Origin: Flavobacteriales bacterium
Lineage (GTDB): Bacteria > Bacteroidota > Bacteroidia > Flavobacteriales > BACL11
Length of the DNA: 49,673 bases
NCBI GenBank assembly: GCA_014381465.1
Contig: JACNLP010000037.1
Coordinates: 1-49,673 of the forward strand
Direction of reading: 5' to 3'
In this document: piece after piece, positions 38,808 to 48,911 of the stretch
Layout: each line of letters opens with the position of its first letter
Position numbering within the stretch: the stretch's first letter is position 1
The notes under the pieces: model-generated
Database searches by the model: none
Seen by the model: only the letters and a program-made list of their open reading frames with translations
Told to the model about the DNA's origin: nothing
Position numbers and translations under genes: made by a program

Positions 38808-39742
38808 ACGAATTATCGGTAGAACATTTATTAGGAATTAAATATTTAACGGCTGAAGATATTTCTTTGATTTTCAAAATGGCAGATAATTTTAAAAAAA
38901 TTATTAATCAACCAATAAAGAAAGTCCCCTCATTAAGAGATATTACTGTTGCTAATTTGTTTTTTGAGAATTCTACCAGAACAAAACTCTCATTCGAACT
39001 TGCGGAAAAACGCCTTTCGGCAGATGTAGTTAATTTTTCTTCTGCTGCTTCTTCTGTTAAAAAAGGAGAAACCTTAATCGATACGGTAAATAATATTATT
39101 GCCATGAAGGTAGATATGGTTGTTGTTAGGCATCCAAATCCAGGGGCTTCTGTTTTTCTGTCAAGAAATATTGATGCAAAGATTGTAAATGCTGGAGATG
39201 GTACGCATGAGCACCCTACACAAGCCCTTTTAGATGCTTATTCTATAAGAGAAAAGTATGGAGAGGTAAAAGGTAAGAAAGTTGTTATTATTGGAGATAT
39301 CCTGCATTCAAGGGTAGCACTCTCCAATATTTATTGTTTGCAAAAGTTGGGTGCAGAGGTTTCTGTTTGTGGCCCTTCTACCCTAATGCCAAAATATATA
39401 AGTACATTGGGAGTAAAGCATATTAATAACTTAAAAGATGCCCTGAATTGGTGTGATATTGCTAATGTTTTAAGAATTCAATTGGAACGACAAGATGTCA
39501 AATATTTCCCTTCCTTGAGGGAGTACGCAATGGTTTTTGGGATAAATAAAGAAATATTAAGTGGTTTGAATAAAGAGATTACTATCATGCATCCTGGACC
39601 TATTAATAGAGGAGTGGAACTAACTTCAGATGTAGCTGATTCAGGACAGGCTATAATTTTAAATCAGGTGGAAAATGGAGTAGCAATCAGGATGGCAGTG
39701 CTTTATTTGCTTGCTGGAAAAGTTAAGAAAAATGGAGAGTAA
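38804..39742 (+). CDS. pyrB: Aspartate carbamoyltransferase catalytic subunit
   Basis: Start chosen at MNELSVEHLLGIKYL (ATGA overlap with pyrR stop); FFENSTRTKLSFELAEKRL, DGTHEHPTQALLDAYSIRE, IMHPGPINRGVE. Confidence 0.95.
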   Translation: MNELSVEHLLGIKYLTAEDISLIFKMADNFKKIINQPIKKVPSLRDITVANLFFENSTRTKLSFELAEKRLSADVVNFSSAASSVKKGETLIDTVNNIIAMKVDMVVVRHPNPGASVFLSRNIDAKIVNAGDGTHEHPTQALLDAYSIREKYGEVKGKKVVIIGDILHSRVALSNIYCLQKLGAEVSVCGPSTLMPKYISTLGVKHINNLKDALNWCDIANVLRIQLERQDVKYFPSLREYAMVFGINKEILSGLNKEITIMHPGPINRGVELTSDVADSGQAIILNQVENGVAIRMAVLYLLAGKVKKNGE

Positions 39743-40040
39743 AATCATAAACGGACATACAGTAGTTTTTACATTAAGCGAAAACAATTCATTTGAAAAT
39801 ATCAGAATTTCTGAGGAAGTAAATAATTTTATTGCTGATTTTCAAAATGTTAATGTAGAAGTATTAGAAGTTATTAAAAATAATTTGATTAAATTCGCAA
39901 ACTCAGTGTCTAAGAATAGAGGTACTTTTGTAGTGATAAGTAAGTTTTCTTTTGATGAAAAATTAAACATTGTACCAACTCTGCAAGAAGCACAGGATTT
40001 TATAGAAATGGAGGAAATAGAAAGACAATTAGAACTTTAA
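39732..40040 (+). CDS. Small conserved-looking protein of unknown function (possibly STAS-like)
   Basis: Start chosen at MESKIINGHTVVFTLSEN; overlaps pyrB 3' end. Confidence 0.6.
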   Translation: MESKIINGHTVVFTLSENNSFENIRISEEVNNFIADFQNVNVEVLEVIKNNLIKFANSVSKNRGTFVVISKFSFDEKLNIVPTLQEAQDFIEMEEIERQLEL

Positions 40041-40064
40041 ATATTAACCATAAAACAAAAAATT

Positions 40065-40904
40065 ATGAAAAAACTTGTACTTATTTTAACACTAACATTT
40101 AGCTATGTTTTTAGCTTTGCACAATGCACGCCTAATTCATTGTATCAAGATTCTACTTCTGGAACTTGGCCAGACACTATTCAAAATCTCCCACATGTAA
40201 CCCAAGGAGCAGCTTACTATACAGTTATAGATATTAAAACTCCCGCTACTTTAATTGAAGCAGCTAATGGCGATAGTTCCCAAACACAAATTGATACTGT
40301 TATTTTTGGCTTTCCTGTTTCTGAATATATTGGGCATTGGCCTGTTGATAGCATGATTTTAGTGCAAGTAAATGGTCTTCCTGCCGGTATATCAATGGAT
40401 TGTAATACAGGACCATCTTGTAGTTTTCCTGGTGATGCGGTAGGGTGTGCTAATGTGTTGGGAACTACTAACGACCCTATAGGAATTTATCCTATTGAAA
40501 TTCTTATAAATGTATTTACTCACGGAACTTTATCAGGCATTCCGGTAAATACTGATATTTATTCTGCAACAGGAAGCTATGAAAGTATTGATGGTTATAA
40601 AATTGTGATTGATCCTGCAACTGGCATTCAAACATTCCACCAAGAAGATTTTACACTTTTTCAAAATTTCCCAAATCCTTTTGCTGAGAAAACTAATATA
40701 TTATTTAATTCCCCAAAATCTACTAATGTAGAATTTTCTGTAATAGATATGTTTGGAAGAATCGTTTTTTCTGAAGAAATTGCTGCAAATAGAGGAGTAA
40801 ACACCTATGAGTTTAACAATAATTTATCTGCTGGAATCTATATGTCTGTTATAAATAATGGAGAAGAAAGAATTTCGAAACCAATGGTAGTTGCCGAAAA
40901 ATAA
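40065..40904 (+). CDS. Secreted protein with canonical T9SS type A C-terminal domain
   Basis: Signal peptide; C-term FQNFPNPFAEKTNILFNSPKSTNVEFSVIDMFGRIVFSEE...YEFNNNLSAGIYMSVINNGEERISKPMVV. Confidence 0.85.
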   Translation: MKKLVLILTLTFSYVFSFAQCTPNSLYQDSTSGTWPDTIQNLPHVTQGAAYYTVIDIKTPATLIEAANGDSSQTQIDTVIFGFPVSEYIGHWPVDSMILVQVNGLPAGISMDCNTGPSCSFPGDAVGCANVLGTTNDPIGIYPIEILINVFTHGTLSGIPVNTDIYSATGSYESIDGYKIVIDPATGIQTFHQEDFTLFQNFPNPFAEKTNILFNSPKSTNVEFSVIDMFGRIVFSEEIAANRGVNTYEFNNNLSAGIYMSVINNGEERISKPMVVAEK

Positions 40905-41824
40905 TGTCGTTTAAACTAACAATTCTAGGATGCAATTCTGCAGTTCCTACAATTGAAAAAAATCCAACCGCTCAGCTACTAAATGCAGATGAGCGGTTTT
41001 TTTTAATTGATTGTGGGGAGGGTACACAAATTCAGTTGCTAAAAAATAAAATAAAAGCCCAACGAATAAATCATATTTTCATCTCACATTTGCATGGCGA
41101 TCATTATTTTGGGTTGATAGGACTTATAAATACTATGCATCTTTTGGGTAGAACAAGGGAGTTAAATTTATATGCACATCCTAAGTTGAAAGATATTATT
41201 GATTTGCAATTTTTGGCGTCAAATACTGAACTGAAATTTCCTTTATTTTTTCATCCAATTCCTACGGATAAGGAGAAAGTGTTATTTGAGGACGATAGTA
41301 TTATTATAAGTAGTTTAGTTTTAAAGCATAGTATTTCTTCAAGTGGTTTTTTGTTTAAGGAAAAGAAAAAAACAAAGAATATTATTAAAGAGAAAATTAA
41401 ACAGTACAACATTCCTGTTTCTGCAATTTTAGATATAAAACAGGGAAACGATTTTAATACAGTTGATGGAGAAATAATAAGAAATGAAGAATTGACAACC
41501 ATTTCTGATTCTCCACATTCTTATGCTTTTTGTTCTGATACTACTTTTGTGGAGGAAAATATTAATAAGATAAAGGGTGTAACTCTTTTGTATCATGAGG
41601 CAACTTTTATGAAGGATTTGCAGGAGAAGGCCTTACAAACAGGACATTCTACTACAGTTGATGCGGCTACAATAGCAAAAAAAGCAGAAGTAAAACAATT
41701 GTTGATTGGACATTTTTCCAAACGATATAATAATTTAGAAGATTTGTTAGAAGAAACAAGATTGGTTTTTGTAAATACATCTTTAGCTGCTGATGGGGAA
41801 ACTTATGATTTTGATACAATCTAG
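40904..41824 (+). CDS. rnz: Ribonuclease Z
   Basis: LGCNSAVPTIEKNPTAQLL, FISHLHGDHYFGLIGLI, LLYHEATF, TGHSTTVDAATIA, LLIGHFSKRY. Confidence 0.93.
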   Translation: MSFKLTILGCNSAVPTIEKNPTAQLLNADERFFLIDCGEGTQIQLLKNKIKAQRINHIFISHLHGDHYFGLIGLINTMHLLGRTRELNLYAHPKLKDIIDLQFLASNTELKFPLFFHPIPTDKEKVLFEDDSIIISSLVLKHSISSSGFLFKEKKKTKNIIKEKIKQYNIPVSAILDIKQGNDFNTVDGEIIRNEELTTISDSPHSYAFCSDTTFVEENINKIKGVTLLYHEATFMKDLQEKALQTGHSTTVDAATIAKKAEVKQLLIGHFSKRYNNLEDLLEETRLVFVNTSLAADGETYDFDTI

Positions 41825-41886
41825 AAACTATTATTTTGTTGCTTAAAAAAAATATATATTTGCAAAGTTTTATTTTAAAAATTCAG

Positions 41887-44800
41887 ATGAAAAAAAATGT
41901 TTGCTTACTACTTTTAATTTGCCTTAGCTTTACTTTAAAATCTCAATGTGTACGAGATACATTTCATATTTCCAGAATTAGTTGTTATGATTCTCTAGGT
42001 TTAATAGTGCCTATATATAGTTTGCCTACTATTAATAATCAAGGAAATTCATTTACTATTGATACACTTTATGCTAATGTTGGTGATACCATAAATTTTC
42101 AATTAACTGCAACACATAATGCTGTTGAGGTAAGTCAAACAACATGGTTAGCAAATGTAACAATATCCAATGGTGGATTTAATCTTCCTTTAGGAGTAGA
42201 TAGCTTTATTGTTCTTAATAATATTGGTACTTATTATTATGTATGTCAGCCGCATGTAGCTAGCGACACAATGAAAGCGGTAATTATTGTAACAGGAAAT
42301 CCTTTTACTTACCAATGGTTTAACGCTTCTAATGTGCTGGTTTCTACTAATGATTCCTTAATTTCAAATGTATGTGGCCCTTTTTCTGTAAAAGTTTATG
42401 ATCATAATGGTGCTTTTTGCGATTCGGCTTCAAGGTTTTTGGGCTGCCCTTTAAGTATTGGAGGCGGACAAACAAATATTAATTGCTATGGAGATTCAAC
42501 AGGTGAATTAATTAGAACAGGAACTTCAGGTATGCCTCCTTATAGTTATGAATGGTATAAAGATAATGTATTATTTTCAACTGGGCTAGATGATACATTG
42601 CAATCAAATCTTTCAGCAGGAATTTCGTATAAAGTAATTGTTATCGATTCCATTGGCTGTAAGGATTCCATTATAACTAATTTTAATAATCCACAACAGA
42701 TTGAGTTCCATGAGATTACTTTTGATAGTATCAATTGTAATGGAGATTCAACTATAGTAAAAATATTAGTAAAAGGAGGTAGTAAATACACAAATGGAGT
42801 AGGTTATTCTTATTATCTGATTCAAAATAACGATACCATTGCTTTTAAGGATACAATAGGGCAAAGTAATAGTTTTACATCAATAGGTTTTTCTCCAACT
42901 TCAGCAACACCTGATACTATTACTTTTAGTAGCATTTTTGCAAGTTTAGATTCTCTTTTAATTTCTGTTGTTGATAGTTTTGGTTGCACAAATGACACCA
43001 CTATATTTATTCCACAACCAGATTCTATTATCGCTTCAATTTATACAAATACCTATCCTATTTGTTCTTACGATAGCACTTGGATTTATTTAGACTCTAT
43101 CTCAGGAGGAGTTGGCCCCTATACTTATTGGTGGACAAATGGCACTAATTTGGATTCTATTTATGTAGCAGCTGGGTTCAATCGGCTTTTTGTTACGGAT
43201 GCTAATGGCTGCCTAGATTCAACCAATGGAATAGATGTAATTACACCAGAAGAAATTACGGTAAATGATTCAATCATTGATGTAATATGTAATGGAGATA
43301 CTACTGGGCAAATACATTTGCAAATAAGTGGTGGTACGGGAACAATAACGCAAGATTGGGGTCTAGGTGTAAATCCAATGGCACTTTCTGCTGGCACATA
43401 TCCTGTACTTATCAATGATTCGCAGGGCTGCTTATACCCAGCTACATCTTATACTGTTACTGAAAATCCTATAATAAATTTAAGTTTTTCTAACAAGAAT
43501 CCAACATGCCTTAATCATGCCAACGGATCTATTAAAGTAGATATTACTGGGGGTATTGCTCCTTATTCCATTCTTTGGGATAATACAAATACAACAGATA
43601 GTATTTTTGGTTTAGCAGTTGGAATGTATCTACTTGAAGTAACAGATTCTTTGGGCTGCATAATGAGAGATTCTGTTGAATTGCAAAGCACAGATTCTCT
43701 AATTATTTCCTTTACTAATTATACAGCTAATTTATCTTGTTATGGAGGGATAACAGCCATTACAGCTAATATTTCAGGAGGGGTTACAGCAAATGGAAAT
43801 TATACCATTTTGTGGGATAATGGCGATACAATTAATCAGACTATTTTGGGTGGAGGAACACATAAAATTTTAGTAAGTGATGATGTTGGTTGTGAGGATT
43901 CAGCAAGCGTTTTTATTGCAAGCCCCAATCCGTTAGTTGTATTAATAAATAAAACAAATCCATCTTGTTTAGGCAATGATGGCAGTATTGATGTTGTGGT
44001 TACTGGCGGTACTTTGCCTTATCAGTACCAATGGAGCACTGGCGCAATAGGAACTTCTATTAATAGTCTTATAGCTGGAAATTATTGGATAATTGTTACA
44101 GATTCTTGTGGGATTAAAGACTCCTTAGGCATTGTATTAGACCCTTTTATTTCGACATTAAATATTGACAATTATAATTTAATACAACCCTCTTGTTTAG
44201 ATAATGATGGTATGATTGATATAACAGTAAGTGGAGGATTTACACCCTATACTTATCTTTGGAGCAATGGCGATACAACTCAGGATATTTCTGGTTTGGG
44301 TTTTGGTACTTATACCGTTTTAATCACTGATGATTGTGGTTTAGAAACTACTGGAATTTATACGCTCAACCAAATGCCAAATACTGTTTCTGCAAATGAA
44401 TTTTATGACTATTTATCTCTTTGGTCATCCATTTCGGTAAGTGGTTCTAACCCTCCGTTTACTATTAATTGGACAATGCTTGATAGTTCAATAATGACAG
44501 GAGATTCCATTCAAGGTTTGTGTCAGGGAGATTATTTTTATGAGGTAACTGATAGTGCAAATTGCACTTATTCTGACACTTTTTATGTTTTATATATCAA
44601 TCAGTTGGTTAATCCAAACACTTCAACCGTAATTGATACCAGTTGGGGGATTGGGCCTTTTTCTTATTTGTGGAGTGATGGACAAACTACTCCTCATGCT
44701 GATAGCCTTTGTGAAGGAACACATACGGTTACGGTTTCTGCTTTGGGAGGTCCTTTTGTATGTGATTTATCAGAATCATTTCCCATAAGTGCTCTTGAAG

Positions 44801-45306
44801 TAATACTTTATCCAAGTTTAACAATAGTTGATTGTGAAGATGATTTTGACGGAACAATAATTGTGAATCCTGATGGGGGAACGCCTAATTTGGGAACGCC
44901 TCCTTACCGATTCTTATGGTCTACCGGAGACACCATAGATCGTATAGAGGAAAATCTAAATCCTGGAACTTATTATGTAAGTGTTTTTGATAGAAATGGT
45001 TGTCAGTTAGATACTTCCATTATTATTGCTGCTATGGGAGCGGATTGTATTCCAAATGTTTTTTCTCCTAATGGAGATAATGTAAATGATGTTTGGGAAT
45101 TAGAGGAGTCATTCTTGTATTCGGAAACCATTATTAAAATATACGGTCGTTTTGGTAAAAAGATGTTCGAGTCCAATGGTTATGATACGCCTTGGGATGG
45201 GACTAATAAAAAGGGGCGTGCGGTACCAGATGGCACCTATTTTTACATTATTAATTTAGGTAGAGGAAATGATCCTATAAAAGGAACAATTACCATTATC
45301 CGATAA
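41887..45306 (+). CDS. Secreted plastocyanin-like domain plus multiple SprB repeats with T9SS type B C-terminal domain
   Basis: Start chosen at MKKNVCLLLLICLSF (ORF track starts 41836); GDTINFQLTATHNAVEV...GTYYYVCQPHVASDTMKAVIIV; repeats such as NPSCLGNDGSIDVVVTGGTLPYQYQWSTG; C-term CIPNVFSPNGDNVNDVWELE...WDGTNKKGRAVPDGTYFYIINLG...KGTITIIR. Confidence 0.85.
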   Translation: MKKNVCLLLLICLSFTLKSQCVRDTFHISRISCYDSLGLIVPIYSLPTINNQGNSFTIDTLYANVGDTINFQLTATHNAVEVSQTTWLANVTISNGGFNLPLGVDSFIVLNNIGTYYYVCQPHVASDTMKAVIIVTGNPFTYQWFNASNVLVSTNDSLISNVCGPFSVKVYDHNGAFCDSASRFLGCPLSIGGGQTNINCYGDSTGELIRTGTSGMPPYSYEWYKDNVLFSTGLDDTLQSNLSAGISYKVIVIDSIGCKDSIITNFNNPQQIEFHEITFDSINCNGDSTIVKILVKGGSKYTNGVGYSYYLIQNNDTIAFKDTIGQSNSFTSIGFSPTSATPDTITFSSIFASLDSLLISVVDSFGCTNDTTIFIPQPDSIIASIYTNTYPICSYDSTWIYLDSISGGVGPYTYWWTNGTNLDSIYVAAGFNRLFVTDANGCLDSTNGIDVITPEEITVNDSIIDVICNGDTTGQIHLQISGGTGTITQDWGLGVNPMALSAGTYPVLINDSQGCLYPATSYTVTENPIINLSFSNKNPTCLNHANGSIKVDITGGIAPYSILWDNTNTTDSIFGLAVGMYLLEVTDSLGCIMRDSVELQSTDSLIISFTNYTANLSCYGGITAITANISGGVTANGNYTILWDNGDTINQTILGGGTHKILVSDDVGCEDSASVFIASPNPLVVLINKTNPSCLGNDGSIDVVVTGGTLPYQYQWSTGAIGTSINSLIAGNYWIIVTDSCGIKDSLGIVLDPFISTLNIDNYNLIQPSCLDNDGMIDITVSGGFTPYTYLWSNGDTTQDISGLGFGTYTVLITDDCGLETTGIYTLNQMPNTVSANEFYDYLSLWSSISVSGSNPPFTINWTMLDSSIMTGDSIQGLCQGDYFYEVTDSANCTYSDTFYVLYINQLVNPNTSTVIDTSWGIGPFSYLWSDGQTTPHADSLCEGTHTVTVSALGGPFVCDLSESFPISALEVILYPSLTIVDCEDDFDGTIIVNPDGGTPNLGTPPYRFLWSTGDTIDRIEENLNPGTYYVSVFDRNGCQLDTSIIIAAMGADCIPNVFSPNGDNVNDVWELEESFLYSETIIKIYGRFGKKMFESNGYDTPWDGTNKKGRAVPDGTYFYIINLGRGNDPIKGTITIIR

Positions 45307-46195
45307 TTTTATTGAAAGCATTTTCGGTTTTAATATGCTGAGTGTTTTCGTCCCTTTTGAACCAGCTTATTTGTCTTTTCGCAAATCTCCTACTGTTTCT
45401 TTTTATCTTTTCTATTGCTTCTTCTAAACTGATAACTCCCTCAAAATGTTCAAATAATTCTTTGTAGCCGACCGTTTGCAAAGCATTTTTGTTTTTGTAT
45501 GGAATTAAATTTTCAACCTCTTTTAGCAATCCTTCTTCCATCATTATATCAACTCTTTGGTTTATTCTTTGGTATAATTTTTCTCTTTCCATTTCTAAGC
45601 AGAAGTGGCTGATATCAAAATCTCTTTTCGTGTTTTTTTCTTTTCTGAAAGAGGAAAATGGTTTGTTGCTTTCTCTTATAACGGCTAATGCTCTTATTAA
45701 TCTTTGGGCATTATTAATATCCACCATTTCATAATAAATAGGGTCATGTTTTTTAAGTTCATTTTGCAGAAATACAATTCCTTTTTTTTCATATTCTGCA
45801 ATAATTTCCTTTTTGATTTTATCTTCCACCTCAGGAAATATATCTAATCCATTACAAATTGCATTAATATATAATCCTGAACCGCCAACCATTATTATTG
45901 TATCCAGTTTTTTAAATAAATTACTAATAAGTGCTATTGCATTTTTTTCGAAAAGCCCAACATTATAGTCCTCTTTTACTGATAAATGCTGAATAAAATG
46001 ATGTTTAATAGTTGCTAATTCTTCTTTGTCAGGAGGCGCAGCTCCAATTTTTAGTTCTTTATAAAATTGTCTGGAATCAGCTGAAATTATTTCGGTATTA
46101 AAATACTGTGCAAGCTTTATGCTTAATGTAGTTTTTCCAATTGCAGTAGCCCCAGAAATTATAATTAAGCGTTTGTTTTTGGGGACTTTCTTCAA
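45296..46195 (-). CDS. miaA: tRNA dimethylallyltransferase
   Basis: IIISGATAIGKTTLSIKLAQYFNTEIISADSRQFYKELKIGAAPP. Confidence 0.93.
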   Translation of the reverse strand: MKKVPKNKRLIIISGATAIGKTTLSIKLAQYFNTEIISADSRQFYKELKIGAAPPDKEELATIKHHFIQHLSVKEDYNVGLFEKNAIALISNLFKKLDTIIMVGGSGLYINAICNGLDIFPEVEDKIKKEIIAEYEKKGIVFLQNELKKHDPIYYEMVDINNAQRLIRALAVIRESNKPFSSFRKEKNTKRDFDISHFCLEMEREKLYQRINQRVDIMMEEGLLKEVENLIPYKNKNALQTVGYKELFEHFEGVISLEEAIEKIKRNSRRFAKRQISWFKRDENTQHIKTENAFNKIIG

Positions 46196-46197
46196 AT

Positions 46198-47628
46198 TTA
46201 TTTCTTTTTTTCTTTTGGTGAAAGATTAATTTCAGCTCCCTTTTTTATCATGAAATCTAGGGCTTCTTCTTTATCATTTTTAATTTCTCCATCTAGGATA
46301 GCTTCTTTAATTGCATTTTTAATAATTCCTATTTCTTTGCCTGCTTTTATGCCAAAAAATTGCATTATATCTTCTCCATTTATTGGTGGTTGCCAATTTC
46401 GTATATGGTCTTTTTCTTCTACTTCTTTTAACTTTTTTCTTACCAATTGAAAGTTATCGAGATATTTTTTTACTTTATTTGGGTTTTTTGATGTAATGTC
46501 GGCATCACAAAGCATCATCAAATCATCAATATCATCTCCTGCATCAAAAAGTAGCCGTCTTACTGCCGAATCAGTTACAATATCTTTTGCTAGAACAATT
46601 GGTCGTAAATGCAGTAAAACAAGCTTTTTCACATACTTCATTTTCTCATTGAGTGGTAATTTTAAATTTTTGAAAATTTTAGACACCATTTTTGCTCCAA
46701 AAAATTCATGTCCATGGAAAGTCCATCCTTGATTTTTGTAATATTTTTTAGTCTTTGGTTTTGCGATATCGTGTAAAATGGCTGCCCATCTGAGCCATAA
46801 ATCCTCCGTATTTTCAGAGATATTATCTAAAACCTCTAAGGTGTGGTAAAAATTGTCTTTGTGGGCATGACCATTTTTTATGTCAACCCCATATAAATCA
46901 CACAGCTCAGGAAAAAATTCCTGCAAAAGTCTTGTTTCAAACAGAAGATTAATACCAATAGATGGCTTAGGGCAGAGCATTATTTTATTAAACTCGTCTG
47001 TAATTCTCTCGGTTGAAACAATATTGAGTCGATTGGCATTTTGTTTTAAAGACTCAAAAGATTTTTCTTCAATTGTAAAGTTAAGTTCGGTTGCAAACCG
47101 TATAGCACGCATCATTCTTAAAGGGTCGTCAGAATAAGTAATGTCAGGATCAAGAGGAGTTCTTATAATCTTATTTTCTAGATCTTTTTGACCATTAAAT
47201 GGATCAATTAGTTTTCCATAATTATCTTGATTTAACTGAATTGACATTGCATTAATTGTAAAATCTCTTCTGTTTTGATCGTCTTCTAAAGTTCCATTTT
47301 CTACAATAGGTTTTCTGCTATCATTTCTGTAAGATTCTTTTCTGGCTCCTACAAATTCATAAGTTTCTCCCTCAAAATTAATCATGGCAGTGCCAAAATT
47401 TTTGAATACTTTATAATTGGCTTTTCTGCCTAATTTTTCTGCTACTTTTTTTGCAAGTGCTATGCCGCTTCCAATGCAAACAAAATCAATATCAGTTTTT
47501 TTTTGTTTACGGTTTAAAAGTGTATCGCGCACCCATCCACCAACTACATATGTTGGGTAATTTAGCTCATCTGCAATTTCAGAAATAATACTAAAAATTG
47601 GATTAGTAAGGGATTTTTTCAGATTCAT
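46198..47628 (-). CDS. CCA tRNA nucleotidyltransferase / poly(A) polymerase family with HD domain
   Basis: YVVGGWVRDTLLNRKQKKTDIDFVCIG, RRDFTINAMSI, DPLRMMRAIRFATEL, RWAAILHDIAKP; start chosen at MNLKKSLTN. Confidence 0.9.
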   Translation of the reverse strand: MNLKKSLTNPIFSIISEIADELNYPTYVVGGWVRDTLLNRKQKKTDIDFVCIGSGIALAKKVAEKLGRKANYKVFKNFGTAMINFEGETYEFVGARKESYRNDSRKPIVENGTLEDDQNRRDFTINAMSIQLNQDNYGKLIDPFNGQKDLENKIIRTPLDPDITYSDDPLRMMRAIRFATELNFTIEEKSFESLKQNANRLNIVSTERITDEFNKIMLCPKPSIGINLLFETRLLQEFFPELCDLYGVDIKNGHAHKDNFYHTLEVLDNISENTEDLWLRWAAILHDIAKPKTKKYYKNQGWTFHGHEFFGAKMVSKIFKNLKLPLNEKMKYVKKLVLLHLRPIVLAKDIVTDSAVRRLLFDAGDDIDDLMMLCDADITSKNPNKVKKYLDNFQLVRKKLKEVEEKDHIRNWQPPINGEDIMQFFGIKAGKEIGIIKNAIKEAILDGEIKNDKEEALDFMIKKGAEINLSPKEKKK

Positions 47629-47629
47629 T

Positions 47630-48172
47630 CTATCGTAATTTTTTTGTACTCCCATCCTTTTTCAAAAGTAAAATTTGAGAAGGACTGTCCATAATTTCAT
47701 CTTGGCGCAAATTTACGATATAATCAATATTGTCTTTTATTTCCTCTGATATTTCTAAAAATTCTTTTGGAGAATCTTCTCCACTAATATTTGCTGAAGT
47801 AGAAACAATAGGGTTTCCTAAAGATAAAATGAGTTCTTTACAGAAGCTATCTTTAGTTATTCTAATTCCGGCAGACCCATTTGAAGCTAATAAGTTTGAG
47901 GACAAGCCTTTAACTTGATTGTAAATTATGGTTGTAGGTTTTTCATTATGAGCTTCTTTAGGGATTTTTTTGCAAATCTTTTCTAATTGCTTCTGATTAG
48001 CTACTAATGAAATTAGAGCTTTGCTTTCTGTTCTTTTTTTTATTTTATAAATTTTTTCTACTGCTTCAGGATTTGTGGCGTCACAGCCAATTCCCCAAAT
48101 AGTATCGGTAGGGTAGAGGATAGTTCCTCCATTTTTTAAAACTTCTAATGCTTTATTTATTTCAATTTGCAT
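47630..48172 (-). CDS. tsaC: L-threonylcarbamoyladenylate synthase (Sua5/YrdC/YciO family)
   Basis: GGTILYPTDTIWGIGCDATNPEAVEKIYKIKKR, SAGIRIT, PIVSTSANISGE. Confidence 0.9.
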   Translation of the reverse strand: MQIEINKALEVLKNGGTILYPTDTIWGIGCDATNPEAVEKIYKIKKRTESKALISLVANQKQLEKICKKIPKEAHNEKPTTIIYNQVKGLSSNLLASNGSAGIRITKDSFCKELILSLGNPIVSTSANISGEDSPKEFLEISEEIKDNIDYIVNLRQDEIMDSPSQILLLKKDGSTKKLR

Positions 48173-48911
48173 TACGAAATTCTTTTAAGTATTTATAACG
48201 CATTTTCACCCCTTTTGCTTGATAAGAAGAGATGATAAATCCAACATAGCCATCTAGTATCCCCAATTGAATAAAATAATGTTTTATAAAACGAAATATT
48301 GGTTTTATAAGGGTATGAAATAGCGTGATTCTTCCTATTTTTTTATCATAATCTTTCGCTTGCCATTTTGCATACTTTTCAATTTTTTTAAGGTAAGCCT
48401 CCTTGCTGATAAATGTATTGTGTGTGAGTTTATTTTTAAGGATTCCAATTTTACCTGAACTTATTATTTCAGCATGGACATGTTTGTTTTCGTATTTACA
48501 TTCATCCCTTTTGAATAGGCGAATAACTTTATCCCCTTGCCATCCACTAAAATACACTCTTTTCCCCATAAAGTAGTTTTGTCTTTTTATCCAGAAACCA
48601 CTTATTTCACTGCCATTTTTTAAAATTGATTGCACTTCTTTTTCCAATTCGGGCGTTACTCTTTCATCTGCATCTAAAAGTAAAATCCATTCATGTTGTG
48701 CTTGTGGTATCGCCCAATTTTTTTGTGATGCAGAATTTTCATATTTTCTTTGTAATATTGTGTCTGCAAGTGGACTTGCTAGCTCAATGGTTTTATCCTC
48801 ACTGAAAGAATCAACTACCATTATTTCATCAGCAAAATGTACTGATTTAATGGTGTCCACAATATTATGTGCTTCATTAAATGTTGGTATGATGGCTGTA
48901 AGTTTAGCCAT
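48162..48911 (-). CDS. Glycosyltransferase family 2
   Basis: LTAIIPTFNEAHNIVDTIKSV, MVVDSFSEDKTIELA, WILLLDADERVTPELEKEV. Confidence 0.88.
   Translation of the reverse strand: MAKLTAIIPTFNEAHNIVDTIKSVHFADEIMVVDSFSEDKTIELASPLADTILQRKYENSASQKNWAIPQAQHEWILLLDADERVTPELEKEVQSILKNGSEISGFWIKRQNYFMGKRVYFSGWQGDKVIRLFKRDECKYENKHVHAEIISSGKIGILKNKLTHNTFISKEAYLKKIEKYAKWQAKDYDKKIGRITLFHTLIKPIFRFIKHYFIQLGILDGYVGFIISSYQAKGVKMRYKYLKEFRNAN

Noticed and set aside
41887-45306. Repeated segments considered as CRISPR-like or DNA repeats
   Set aside because: Repeats are degenerate protein-level SprB domains in one open reading frame, with no conserved short repeats or spacers.
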